NCBI RefSeq assembly: GCF_024713975.1 | Contig: NC_091093.1 | Span: forward strand, 24,184,501-24,248,500 | Reading direction: 5' to 3' | From: Paralichthys olivaceus | Lineage: Eukaryota; Chordata; Actinopteri; Pleuronectiformes; Paralichthyidae | DNA: 64,000 nt | In this document: positions 41,725 to 54,000 of the stretch, piece by piece | How the letters are laid out: each line of letters opens with the position of its first letter | Position numbering within the stretch: the stretch's first letter is position 1 | Position numbers and translations under genes: made by a program | The notes under the pieces: model-generated | Database searches by the model: none | Told to the model about the DNA's origin: nothing | The model's input: the letters and a program-made list of their open reading frames with translations, nothing else

Positions 41725-43361
41725 TTATACACAATTTATAGTGTAATATTCTATAATTTATATATTTTTTAGCATAAGAGCCAGAAATCCTTCCATCAAT
41801 ATTTAGTAAAACATCCCATGACTGCATTATATCACTAACTCAATTCAAACTCATTTAAAGGACTATCTTAATGTGACAAACTGTCATTGGTCCATGTGTA
41901 CTCTATGTAAGCAAAGTATTTCATTATTTTATGGCCACCAACTAGAATAATATTTTCTTTCAGTTTTGTCAGGATGTGCCAGTAACTGTAAACCTGTGTC
42001 GTGTTTGACGAAGCCATGATCCTTGAGCAAACATAGAGACAAAGATTTTGTTTACCTGTGAGCCGAGGCAAAAGCCAAGCTTTGGGATAAGCTTATGTCT
42101 GACTCCAGCCACATGTAAGGTTGACCTTTAGACAAACAGAGGCTCACTTTGTTGTATCCACACGGTCACAGAGCAAACACAGAGCGTACGCCTCCCTGGC
42201 TGTCTCCTGAGGATGAAACCAACCACAAGATTCACTGAAGCAAATGAAGAGTTGAACAGCTAATTGAGACATTACCATTTACATTTGATCCGTAACTATG
42301 GATTGACATCAAGACACTTTTTTTGGGTCTTATTCAACAAACTGAATATTCTGCAATTTGCTGTTGGGTCCAAACACATCTGTCAGAGTTAAAAAAATAT
42401 TATAAAGGATAATTCAACGAGAAGATTATGACAATCGGGTGATTAGAATATCACAAATGCCTAATGCCCAAAATATTTTAATGCTGTAAACATACGCACA
42501 GGAAGTGGAATAATTTCTCTTTGTTTGTTTTTGTTCTTGAACAAAGAAACTTCATAAATCTGATCTTGTTTAGTATCGAAAGTCTAAAGACCATTAAGTG
42601 TAAATATAGACAGATGCCTTGTTGCCGACAGACAGACTAACTTTACAATTTGCTTAAAGGTGCTTTTAAACAGACTATTGCTGGGTGAGACAGATCTCAG
42701 TTCTGCCTTCCGCTGCATCCCTGGAGGAAATCAATAACTTTGGACCGTTTCGGGCCAATTAGCTTTCAGGCTTCTTGGAAAGTTTCAAGGATTGATTACC
42801 TTGCTCCTTTGGGATGTTTTCCAGTTGGAGAAAATTCACCACTCTGTAGAAACTTTCTTTGAGCCTCCTACTTTGACTGTTCTCTCTCCTCTCTTCAAAG
42901 TTATGGTGTAAAGCCCCTCTAATCCATCCTAGATTGATTTTGATCATTACTCAATTCATCCCCTAATTACAAATATTTCTCTTCTGCTCTGAGTGTAGCA
43001 GCTCTTTTGACAGCTTTTATTTGTGAAGTAAGTTTTCGAAAACTTTAAAATTCATGATGTTAACCAACATATTTGTTAGCGTTGCACTTAAAGGCTCTAT
43101 TCTGTCAAGATGAGTCTTCAGCCTTGACCAAGAGCAACGCGGCCGTTCGATCAGCCTCATCTATTATTCACACACTCACCTTAGACACTGTGTTGACGAA
43201 GACAGGAAGGGGAAAAGAAGCGTGTGTGGGCAGTTATATTAAAACCTGTTACCACTGTGGAACATTTACCATGAAAATTAAAGGTTGTAAATCTTTTTCT
43301 CATTTGCAGGAGCAACGAAGAGAACTACTTGGCGCCTACAACATCATACCAGGAGATATGA
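38780..43361 (+). CDS. lysmd2: LysM domain-containing protein 2
   Basis: LYSMD2 is a small intracellular vertebrate protein with one LysM domain, a fold that binds N-acetylglucosamine polymers in other proteins; its own role is poorly known. Coding exons: 38780-39028, 40446-40783, 43310-43361, joined by GT-AG introns to 212 aa (human 215). The start ATG precedes AEFSPVLPMRDGGGG. A Ser-rich acidic stretch (SRSGSESESELSQSLARTKIRSYGSTASV) spans about residues 26-54. The LysM domain is residues about 63-107 (YIEHRVSDSDTLQGIALKYGVT, then MEQVKRANKLFSNDCIFLRNSLNIP across the exon 1/2 junction). A proline-rich linker leads to PVQPEELSAKDFLHRLDLQIKQSKQAARRLKEEE. The C-terminus is SNEENYLAPTTSYQEI. 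No signal peptide or membrane segment is present. Confidence 0.96.
39068..39081. promoter_or_regulatory. lysmd2: CRE palindrome in lysmd2 intron 1
   Basis: The perfect 14-bp palindrome AGGTGACGTCACCT starts 40 bases past the exon 1 donor. It contains the full CRE TGACGTCA, the same core as the one upstream at 38559-38566. Confidence 0.6.
39722..39741. repeat. (GAT)n trinucleotide repeat
   Basis: About six tandem GAT/ATG units in lysmd2 intron 1. Confidence 0.9.
41675..41722. repeat. (AC)n microsatellite
   Basis: About 24 AC units in lysmd2 intron 2. Confidence 0.95.
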
Positions 43362-43396
43362 GAGACTCGTCTGTTTACCTGAAGCCCTGTACCGGA

Positions 43397-43501
<105 letters not shown>

Positions 43502-43755
43502 CCACACAACCACACAACCACAATCTCCTTGCTTTTCTTTCTTTCTCTTTTTGCTTTTATCAAACCACGTTGAACAAAAGTATCATGTTTGCCTTCTTAT
43601 TTATTGTCGTGCAGTTATTATGATGTATATGATTGTTTTGTTTTTTTGTACAGTCTTACAGGGCGAATTGATAGCACAGCGCATCACAGCACATGTGCCC
43701 ATCCACTCATCTTATGCTTCTGAAGCTGCTGTACAGAACTCACCTGCTGCATACG

Positions 43756-43757
<2 letters not shown>

Positions 43758-43840
<83 letters not shown>
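43758..43840. repeat. (CA)n microsatellite in lysmd2 3' UTR
   Basis: About 41 uninterrupted CA units. Confidence 0.97.
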
Positions 43841-43846
<6 letters not shown>

Positions 43847-44170
43847 ATTGAGTGCTAAGCAACTCCAGGCGGATTAGCTTGTTAGACTTGCTAACTGCTT
43901 CCGATGTTCTCAATCCTCCTCCTAGAATAGTAACATTGAGAAGCATTTCCAGGCCTTCCGCATCAGCGTTTACCCTGAATAAGCACACCGCACTCGGCCG
44001 GTGGACGGACTCCAGCCTTTGTTCCATTTGCCTCCATCAAAGCTTTTTGTTTTCTTGCTTTAGGAACAGAAGGGACTGCTCTTTTTTTTCAAGTTTGAAT
44101 GCATTATTTATCTGTGTGGAGAAGTGTCTGTAACAGCTGTTTTAAATTCTGTTTGGTTTTATTTGGAGAG

Positions 44171-44176
44171 AATAAA
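44171..44176 (+). terminator. lysmd2: lysmd2 polyadenylation signal
   Basis: AATAAA 810 bases after the stop. TTTATT (AATAAA on the other strand) lies only a few bases away at 44158-44163. Confidence 0.65.
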
Positions 44177-44290
44177 CATGTATTTAAACCAGACATGGAG
44201 ATCTCAAGTGTTTCCATGGCAGCACAGGTGCATGTCAGCCGTTAGTGTTTCATCACATCATCGAGTACACGGGTAAAGAAAAGGCAATGT

Positions 44291-44296
44291 TTTAAT
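44291..44296 (-). terminator. scg3: Candidate scg3 polyadenylation signal
   Basis: TTTAAT on the plus strand is ATTAAA on the minus strand, about 735 bases past the scg3 stop. An AATAAA on the same strand at 44158-44163 is the alternative and would make the scg3 and lysmd2 transcripts overlap at their 3' ends. Confidence 0.35.
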
Positions 44297-45028
44297 TGCT
44301 TTTACATTTTTAGGAAAAAATCACAAATATTTACATTTAAAAATACTTCATCTTGTGTCTCTAAAGAGATGTTTAAATGTTGAACTCACAGAGACATGCA
44401 GAGAGTAGATGGTACAGACATCGCCCCCTAGTGGGGGTACAGCAGAACAGAACAGAAGGAGTACGCAGGGCACTGGCATGATACACAACAAATATATTTT
44501 TGGTAAAATAAAAAGCCAGAACACATTAAGATCTTACATTTACGCTGGAAATAATAAAGATAATAGGCTAAGACAGGTTACACATAATGAGTACAATTTT
44601 TGAAATATGTGTATTTTGTTGCAAAAAGAAAAAGGTTTTGGAAACTGATTAATGACAAATCTACTGCAACATTCTCTCACAACATGGTCATCACGGGAGT
44701 CAGGTGTAGAGTAAATGCTTGCGTTTAGTTGTTATTATGTAAAATATTTGGATTTGTCTCAGTAATCATCTATTCTACTGATTATTACTCTGATCTCAGC
44801 GTGCAAATATAATCAGCTGTGGGGAATTATCTGTTTTCTTTCATAGTATCATTAAATCCCTTGATACATAGAGGGAATATCTGAGAGGGTCAACAATTTA
44901 GCAGGTACTTTTGAGGACACAGTATTTTACCAAACAACTGTGAGTACTCAGGGTTTGTATGAGATCTTAGTGTCAGATTCAGTCCTGTGTTTTAGGTCAG
45001 AGGTGGGTTGGGGGATGGATGACAGCCT

Positions 45029-48000
45029 TTACAGGCTGCCGTAGATCCTCTTGATCGTGTCTCCCTCGTCCTTGGCGATGATGCCCTTCTCAATGTAGGA
45101 GTCGACCTGCTGGTCCATGAAGTCCTTCAGCTTGGACAGGTCATAATCTGGAAGAATCAGACACAAGGAACAGTAGTTTTTAACAAACCAGAGGCTCGAA
45201 CAGCAACATCTTGAGGCGATTTGCAGGATAGATCAGAAATCAGAACCGTGAGCCAGTGTCTTCTTGAGACAGCACACCCAAACAAGCTATAATCTGGTAC
45301 AGCCATTCTTTATCACAGGATTAAGGTCAGACTAAGCATGTTTGTCTCGGGTTACGGAGATTTCAGCATCAAATAAGACCAAACATCAAAACATCAAAAT
45401 ATCACAGAGTATCACAGACAAATGTTAAGTTATATCTATCCATCTGAATATATATTTTATATTTTTCCAAGATGACACTGTACGAGTGACTACTGAATTT
45501 CCCCGGTGTGTGGATCAATGAAGTTTTTATCTTATCTTATATTATATTCAATCAGTTGATCAAACCTTATTTACATAGCAAATCCAAAACATTGGATGTA
45601 AGATATTTGCAATCAATTATTAGAAAAGACAACAATAACAGAAATTTAGATAATAAATAACAATTACATTTTAGTAAACAAAACAGATAAAATATATATA
45701 CAAATAATAAATCACTGCATAAAAGCCAAACTAAGTATGTGGGTTTTTTATTTAGTTTCAGGAACTCATTTCCAAAAATATTATTATTATGATTTCATGA
45801 AAATTAAAGGAGCTTGAATCACCTTTAAAAGAATATGAATCTTTTATAAAGCACCATTTTTATTCACCTTGCTCCAGAGAAGTCACTGTCACATAAGGCC
45901 TCAGTAGGATGTGGCTAAATTTAGAGATGAACCCAACCTGACTCTGTGCTATCCATCATGGTAACAGATGAGTTTCAGGATGCAGCCAAACAGCTGCTGC
46001 ACATCTCCCTGCTGCAACTGACGAGAGACAGAGGGATGGAGGACGAGCGAGACGTCCCACCACATCCTCTGCACCTTCCTACAATCGCATTTCACATCAG
46101 CTACGATTTATTGCATTGCTTCAAGATACCGGCCCTTTTGCCCTATGACAGACATAACGTGTGTGGGGGATTAACGTGATGTGATTAGAGGCTGCACCGC
46201 TCCTCTCCATCTTGGCTGTGAGGAGGCTGAGAGCCAAAACCAGGATGTGGCCTCGCTGTCCATCTGGTCCTCTGGCTAATCTGTGTGGTGTGTAGGCGTA
46301 CACAAACACACCGAGTCCCCTCACAGTGTCCTAATGGCTGCTTCTGCTAGAGTAAACACAATAAATGGCCCATCGCCTACTCTGTTACTATGACACTGTT
46401 CTTTTAGATCGAATAGGCGTTTGTTTCCCTCCAGCTGTACTTTATCAGAGCAGAGAAAATATATTATATGATTTAAAATAACTATATATTATTTTTATTT
46501 TTATTTTTCACTACCAGATACGGATTCTGATACCTGGACTTTGCGTACTGGCCGATACCGATCCGATACCAGGCCTTTATTTTATCATCTAGTTTGAAAA
46601 CAACCTTCCTTTCAATAACTCAAAATGCATATGGTACACATGCATCACACAAACACATCACGTGTGACTTCCATATTGCCAAATTGCTCACATTTCACTT
46701 AGCTCTGGCTATTGCTCCACTTCTGGAAATCACCTTTTCTTCACTGGTTTAAAAACAGCACTGTGGCTACAGCACAAATGCTGTTGTGGAGAATGAGTAA
46801 TTGAAAAAGAAAATTCCTAGTTTAATGTGGGTGAAACAAATTCTAATGCTGCTAATAAAAGACGTGGTATCAGATCAGTATGTAGATTTGCGTACATCGT
46901 GTGCTGAAATTAATAAAAGACTTTTGTAAAAAGATGTGTTTTAAAATTGAGAAGTGGTGAAACAGATTCTGTGTGTAGAGAGAAAAGAGCAGAGCAGATT
47001 TAATAGGGTCCTTGGTGAGTTAGAAAACGAGGTCCTGCTGGTGAATCATTTTAGTTACTGAATCCTGCTTTGGGGAAACTGAGCAATTTTAGGATCAAAT
47101 TTTGCACCTGTGTGTGTGTGTGTCCCCTGTTTGTCTTGTTCTGACACCATTATCTGTCTGTCTCCTCTGCTCTGGTCCCTGACAGGCAGGCGGGCAGGGA
47201 GGCTCCATGTTGTCCCAGACAAGCCCTCAGCACACTGGAATGCTAATGAGATGTCCTATAATAACGCCTTGTTGGAGATGAGCACCAAACAAAAACTTCC
47301 CTGCTGCTCCGTCCCCTCTGCTCCCCTCTGTTCTGCAGCGCTATAAACTCAGAGCGAGCACCATCCTTTGCACACAAGAATCTGGGTCAAACTTTGTTTT
47401 TCATCAGTAATTCCTCGGCCGTTGAATAATTTTTCCCGACTCACTTGAGGCCGATTCACCAGTTGATCGACTCAGATTGCATCAGGCCAGTGAACACCAG
47501 CAGTGAATATTAATCTCACTGAGCTAGACCTTTTTTTTATTTGTCCGAGATATCCCACTGTGACGATTGCCAGTGGAAGGATCGGCCTGAATAGTGAGAA
47601 TTCATTAACATTTCATTTTCCTCTGCTTAATTACGCACCACTGGGCATTGATCTTCTTACTGGGGAGAGCACGACAGGGGGCCTTTCCTGTTTGCCGTCA
47701 GACTACCACAGTTTGAAGCTCATGGGTCATGTGCTCATATTTACAGTATGGATGTGACAGTACATATAAATAAACACACAAATACTTTAATATCACTAAG
47801 ACGCAATGGTCTTCCTCTGTCTTTTTTTTGGTATTGTTCTGATTGAAGCACTTAGTCTGGACAAGGTGCGATTCCACGTCCCTGTCACACTCACACTAAC
47901 GTGCCGCTCATGAAAGCGTAAATGTGGAGGAACAGGTAGGAGGGAATAAACGAACAGACCATTATTCCTCTGAACGAGGCGGCTGTATCACAAGTAATTG

Positions 48001-51000
48001 GGAGAGACTCATCAAGACTGATGCATATTCATGAGACGTGGAGTGAAGCAGCTCTCCGTTTGGTGTCCCACGCTCATTTTAATTGCAAATGGAGGGGGGG
48101 GAACAAAAGAGGCTTCAAATTTTCTGTTCTTCAGTGCGTTTCCCCGGACCTGTCTGTGACCCACCGTCGTTCAGTGAGGACTCGAGGGTTTGCAAATTAG
48201 GACGTTTTCTTGTTCAGCATCTTGAGACTCAAGGATTTAGCAGTTTAGATATTAGTGTTTTCTCATACATAACCTTACTGATCATCTGAAATCAATGATT
48301 ATCGAGTAGACATGTAAGAGTCCCGTCTGTGTTTGGTCTCTTCTCATCTAGTTTTTGAGTTTTTGAGTTTTTTGAGTTAAGATAATATGTCTCACCATCT
48401 TTGCCTTCCTCTTTGTTGTGTTTCTTCAGCCACTCAATGTTCTTCCTGATGGCCTCCAGATAAGCCTCCGACTTGCCGGGTGGATCTGATTATAAGAGAA
48501 GGAAGACATGAAGAAAATGAGTAGAAGAAAAAAGAAAACCATTGAATTTCCTTTCACTTCTTCTGTAGTGTTTTAACTCCCTGAAGAGCTCAGTTTCTAC
48601 TTAACAAAAAGGCTGTGCTTTCTGAGACGTATCAATTATTTAAAATACATTTTCCTGAAGCAAGACTTGTACCTTATTTTTTTTACATTTCAGTTGCAAA
48701 GGGAAAATGTTGGCAGCCAGAACTGTACTTCCATTTTAAACTAGCAGCACAATGAGACACAGTGTGGGTGAATGGTGGATGTATATTCATGATATCTACA
48801 GTTTGAGATTTAAATTGACATTAACCCTCAATCAAGATGAGACAGTTGCTTAACCAAGGATTAAATTTGGATCATAACACATGCTCCATTGTTCTATAAA
48901 TAATACATCATGCAACTCGGTGAAATCGGTTCAAACACAGAAAACACTGTTTAGTTTCAACATTACTCAGGATTTACTTCATTTCCTGCTGAAACAAATT
49001 AATCCTGCTTCATGCTTCATTTTACCTTTAATGTGTGTTTGTGTGTGTCTCTGTGTGGATTAGAGTAATGAATGGCTACAGTTTAGAGAATAATGGCAGC
49101 TGTGATGAGTTTTCCTGTGTTATTGTGCTGGCCTAGTTCAGGGACTTAACTATGATTCACTCGAACTGCACTGTGTTGTTCATTCCTGAGTGAAAACAAA
49201 ATGCCTGAACTGAGACCTGTCCCTGAGGTGGGGTGAAGAAGATGTTAGCTGCTGAACTGATGTGGTGGGAATTTGCTACATTTGATAACCCTGAATTTAT
49301 TTGAAACAAAAGCACATCATTTATCATTTTTGAGAATCAAAACAGTAAAATTGTATTAGATTATTTCAGCAAATGATCACAAAGTGTTTCCTGAGGTCGT
49401 CAGGATTCGTTTGTGCACTGACTGGTCTCAGATGATGGCTGATCCTCCTTGGTTGAGTCTTTCAGGTTCTCGTATTCCTTCTGCATCTTTGCGGCCTCAG
49501 CCTTGGTGTTGTCATCCTCATCCAAGATTTTACCTTCAGAGAAAAGGGCATGGACGTTAAAACATAAAACCTGTTGTTCAGGCATTGGCCGGAGATAAAC
49601 ATAGCAGAAGTTTGAAATATATCTTTATTCAATAAACACCCTAGTTGGACAGGATTTTGTTATACAGGCTAACTGTTTCCCCCTGTTTATGCTAAGCTAA
49701 GGTAATTGGCTCTCATCTTAATGAACAGATCTGAAAGTGGTTTATGGCCCTTTTCATTCAACTTCCCCAAAATGTCAAACTATTGTCAAATTATTATACT
49801 ACTGAAATTGTGTTAACTTAAATTAAAAACTTACAACTGTAAGTTTTGGGGCGTCCTATAACAACCTCATGGTTTAGGTTTAGATGTAACACAAAAAGAC
49901 TGACTCCCAAGGGCCTGTGTGTCATATCAAACTGTAATAAACTACAATAGTAACTACAATTATTCCCATTTCCAATTTTAAACCATAAATAACAAAATTA
50001 AAAACCTTTAAAAAAGCAGCTGAGCCTCAGTGAGTCCACAGTCGAATACTCTTAATCACATCTGATCAGGCTGAATAAAATAATTAAATTACAAATGATT
50101 TTGTAAAGGCTGTTTACCATTGGGTCCGATGAAGTCAGGCCCGAGAGACTTGCCCAGCTTGTTCTTGGTCTGCATGGCGATCATGGCGTCCAGGTTCTCT
50201 GCAGGTGGATGAAACAGGCCAAATATTTACATAAGATTTGATCAGCGTCATTTCACTCCACTAACGATGAATGAAAAACCACTTCAGCCCCACGTTGTTC
50301 CTGTGTGAGTCAGAGAGCAATTATCATCAGAGAAGAGTTTCAACTAATTAAATAGAAGTAGGGTTTTAAGTGTGTTATGAAGTCTTGTTTTTTCCCCACA
50401 ATACATTTTGATATTTCATTTATGCTTTATCAACTGAATGTTTTTAATCAATGATAGGAATAATATGCTGGTATTTTCCCTCCGCTGATCCATATGTGTT
50501 CCAATCTAAATATTTATATCAACACTTAAACATACACATAAGAGTTACCTCTTATCTTACCTCATAAATCTTAAGCCAAAAAATAAAAGAAATAAAACCA
50601 GATTCATTTTGGGAGTGCTCAGGGTGTGTTACCACATAGCGCCTGCAGGGGACTAAGAGTTATTATGTTTTCCTAAAGGGATTAAAAATATAAAAGACCT
50701 CAAAACAGTCAGAGAAAGAAACAGATCATTTGGCTCAAAGGGAGTTAAATGTCAGGATCTGTCAGGATTAGTGATGGGGTAAACACGTGGAAGCAGATGT
50801 TGTGAACATACACACACACCAGAGGTCGGCCGAAGTTTCATCCTCTGTTTTTCAAGTTCAAGTGAAGCTTTACTGTAAATCTCCATATTTCGCATTGACA
50901 GATTGATTTTACTGAGAATCTGTAAAACGGGTTTAAAAAACATTCATTGGGACAAAACGCAATTCATCGTAAACGGGTGATAAATTCATAGAAGTCTAAG

Positions 51001-54000
51001 TGTTAAATATGTCATTAACTGTTCAGCCTCTGCTCGTGGTGGATTAGTGATGCCTGCAGAGTCCTGAAGGGGGAGCTCTCGGCCACGATGCCTCATTATC
51101 GGTGAAGTGACCACAGAGGAAGAAGCACCGCGTCTGACACTCACTTCCGTTTCACCTGTTCCAGGTACGTCACGAGCACGTCAGCTGCTGAACCTCTGAA
51201 CACGTGTTTATTAGTGTTGTGTTAAAAAACAGACTGAAGGTTTGGAAGCAGGAGTTTGGAGCTAGCTGATTGTCGAACAGTTAGCTGGCTAGCTTTAACT
51301 CCTCCCTCAGTATCTTACACAGAACAACATGTGGTTAGCATGGCTGCTACATGTGTGTGCTTTGAGTGTTTAGCCCAGTGAGAGACACACATAAGGTAAT
51401 ATAGGCTTTAACTTTGTTTGTGTGTGTGATCAGTAACTGATGCAGCCCTGTTTTAATTTCTTACGTAACAGTCGATGAAATATTTAAATTTATTTACAAG
51501 ACATTTTAGTTTGTCAATTCAAGTTTATTTTATTATTTAATTTAACATTTGGACAGAAATGCACTTTATTGTGTGAACTATTTATAATAATGGAACCTTT
51601 ACTTTTTGGAGATACATTCTCAGTGAATGCACCATGTCTGACAGTCCTTATTTACATTTCCCATTTTTCAGCTACTTTGTTAGCGTGTTAGCATTTGAAC
51701 TGTTGTGGTATTGGTGTTTTGTTAACATGCTGGCTGTGTGTTCATTTCTTGCATGGATTTTGAATTAACATTTATATGGAAATTCCCATTCTCTTTGTAC
51801 TGAAGGAACTTTGTATAGTTTTTGAAAATACATTACCTGTGAAGCAACCACAGAGGAAACATAGTGTCTTAGAGTCCTTATTTAAATTTCTCCTTTTCCG
51901 GGTGTAACACCTTCCAAACTTTAAGTACATCTTCAAGTGTTCTAATGGACATCATTTGTTAGCAGTCTTTCCTATGATGAGACATTTTATATTCGTACAA
52001 ACTTTATGTTTTACTATTTCACCATGATGTTGTTTTTCTAATTACAGAAGAATTTAACTGTTGTATTTCTTGTTCCGTCTATGTTGATATTAAGTACAGC
52101 TTTTTACATCTTATTATACAGCACTCGAACTTGTTTCCTGTCATTCCTGACATTTTATTTCTAGTGTTATTTGATATAAAGTACAGCTTGTTATGCAGTG
52201 TAAAATAAAGTGCAACCAATTTTTTCATTTATTAAATAATGCTTACAAATTTTATATGGAACAAGCAAAACCGTCAAGAAAAGAAAACATGCCTCCGAGG
52301 TAGAGCAGGTTAGTTATAGATTTTTCATGACTCATGAGTTTTATTATAATATAAGTTTTGTATTTATCGCTTATTCTAAATATTCCTTTATTACAGTGTC
52401 ACGTCTCTACTTGTCTGTGAGTTATCACACTATTTTAAGGCTGGGACACATTTTGTTGTACAATGTACCGTGATAACAAAGACATTAGAAATGCACAAAG
52501 GCTGAATGCAGCACTGTAACTGAGCATCACAGTTGATCTCCTCTGCTCAAGCCTCCTTTTTATTTCATTTTATCTAACTGTCTCATTTTCCTTTGGGTTT
52601 TCTCTGAGGACTCAAGCTGCCTCCTCCCACCTGTAGCACAGTGGAAGCCAATTATTTCATGCTCTTCCTCTGCACACACACACACGTACACACACGTACT
52701 CTTCTCTTTCTCTATCTTTCTACATCCCCTCCTCTGTATCAATCTATCTGGAGACCGGCATCACCCTCAGGCAGATTAGCAGCGATTGACAGTTGTGTGT
52801 ATTCAGCGGTGTATCTGGATGACTCACTGGAGCATCACAGCCAGTTGGGGGTCGAGGCAAAGAGGTGGGCATTAACATGTTGCTAGGCAATGGTGTTCTG
52901 TCCGTCCTATTATCTCCTTACAACCTATACAAATGTAAGGGCAGGGGTTGCCTAGGAAACTCACGTCCTCTGTAATGATATACACCTGTTTTGTTCTGCT
53001 GTAAAATGTCAGCGGTGGTCATTTAGCGGAAATGGGATGAACGATACTCGCTGCTGCTGCTCGGCTCAAGGAGCTGATTATCCTTTTACAGCCTCCATAG
53101 GTCAGCTTTAGTTACAGTGTTTGATTTCTCTCTTACACTGGGATGTTTACAGAACAAACACATTTCTTTCATATTTGTTTGTTGTTTTATTTTTTTCACC
53201 TCATTTATCAAACAAAAATATCAAACAGTTTAGTTTTCAGTTCCTCAGATGTGAGGATTATCTGCCTTGATCGCTTTTATTTCAGTGTAAAGTGAAAGTC
53301 TTTACATTTTGGATTGGATCATTTTGAGCTATGGACATTTTTTTTTACACATTTATTAATAATAATTATATTAAGCTAATCCTATTATAAATGCTGCCTC
53401 TGCCAAGGAGGTTATGTTTTTGCTATAGGTCAGGAAAGATACCATTCAAATTTGGTGTGGATGCGGATCAGGGGGCTGCGAGATAGGGTGTTCTTTTTTT
53501 CATTTACCTTTTTTATTTTTCAGAGAATAAATCATGGATCTTGATACAAAAGACCATGCATGTTGATTTACTATTTATGTGTGTGCAATTTGGTGCAGAT
53601 TCAAATAAAAATCAAGATTGAATGAATTTAAAAGTGTTCCTTTAAAGGGACTCTCTCTGAGTGCCATTCAAGTTATACATGGTATAAATATATCTAAATC
53701 CATTTATGAAAGCGTGTATAATTCCTATTTGCTCTGTCTAGGACTAAAGAGAGAGATGTTAGTGATGACAGCTTTCTCTTAAAGGTACCTGACCTTTCTA
53801 CTGGTTACTGATTTGTCATGGCCGAAAATAAAAAACTAAATAAATACAGCCTGGTTTTGTAGGGTGCCCCTGACACTAATCTGTCTGTGCAGGCTTCACA
53901 CTCCACTGCACTGACTGAAGGAAACATTAGCTCGGCTGAACACACATCGAATACAATTTAAAAAGCAGCAGAGAGAGAGAAATGCATGTGCACTAATGCA

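Noticed and set aside
49411..49422. Alternative scg3 exon 10 donor at the nearby gtgcac
   Set aside because: It leaves the wrong phase for the next exon ([15 protein letters not shown]); only A|gtcagt at 49423/49422 keeps frame.
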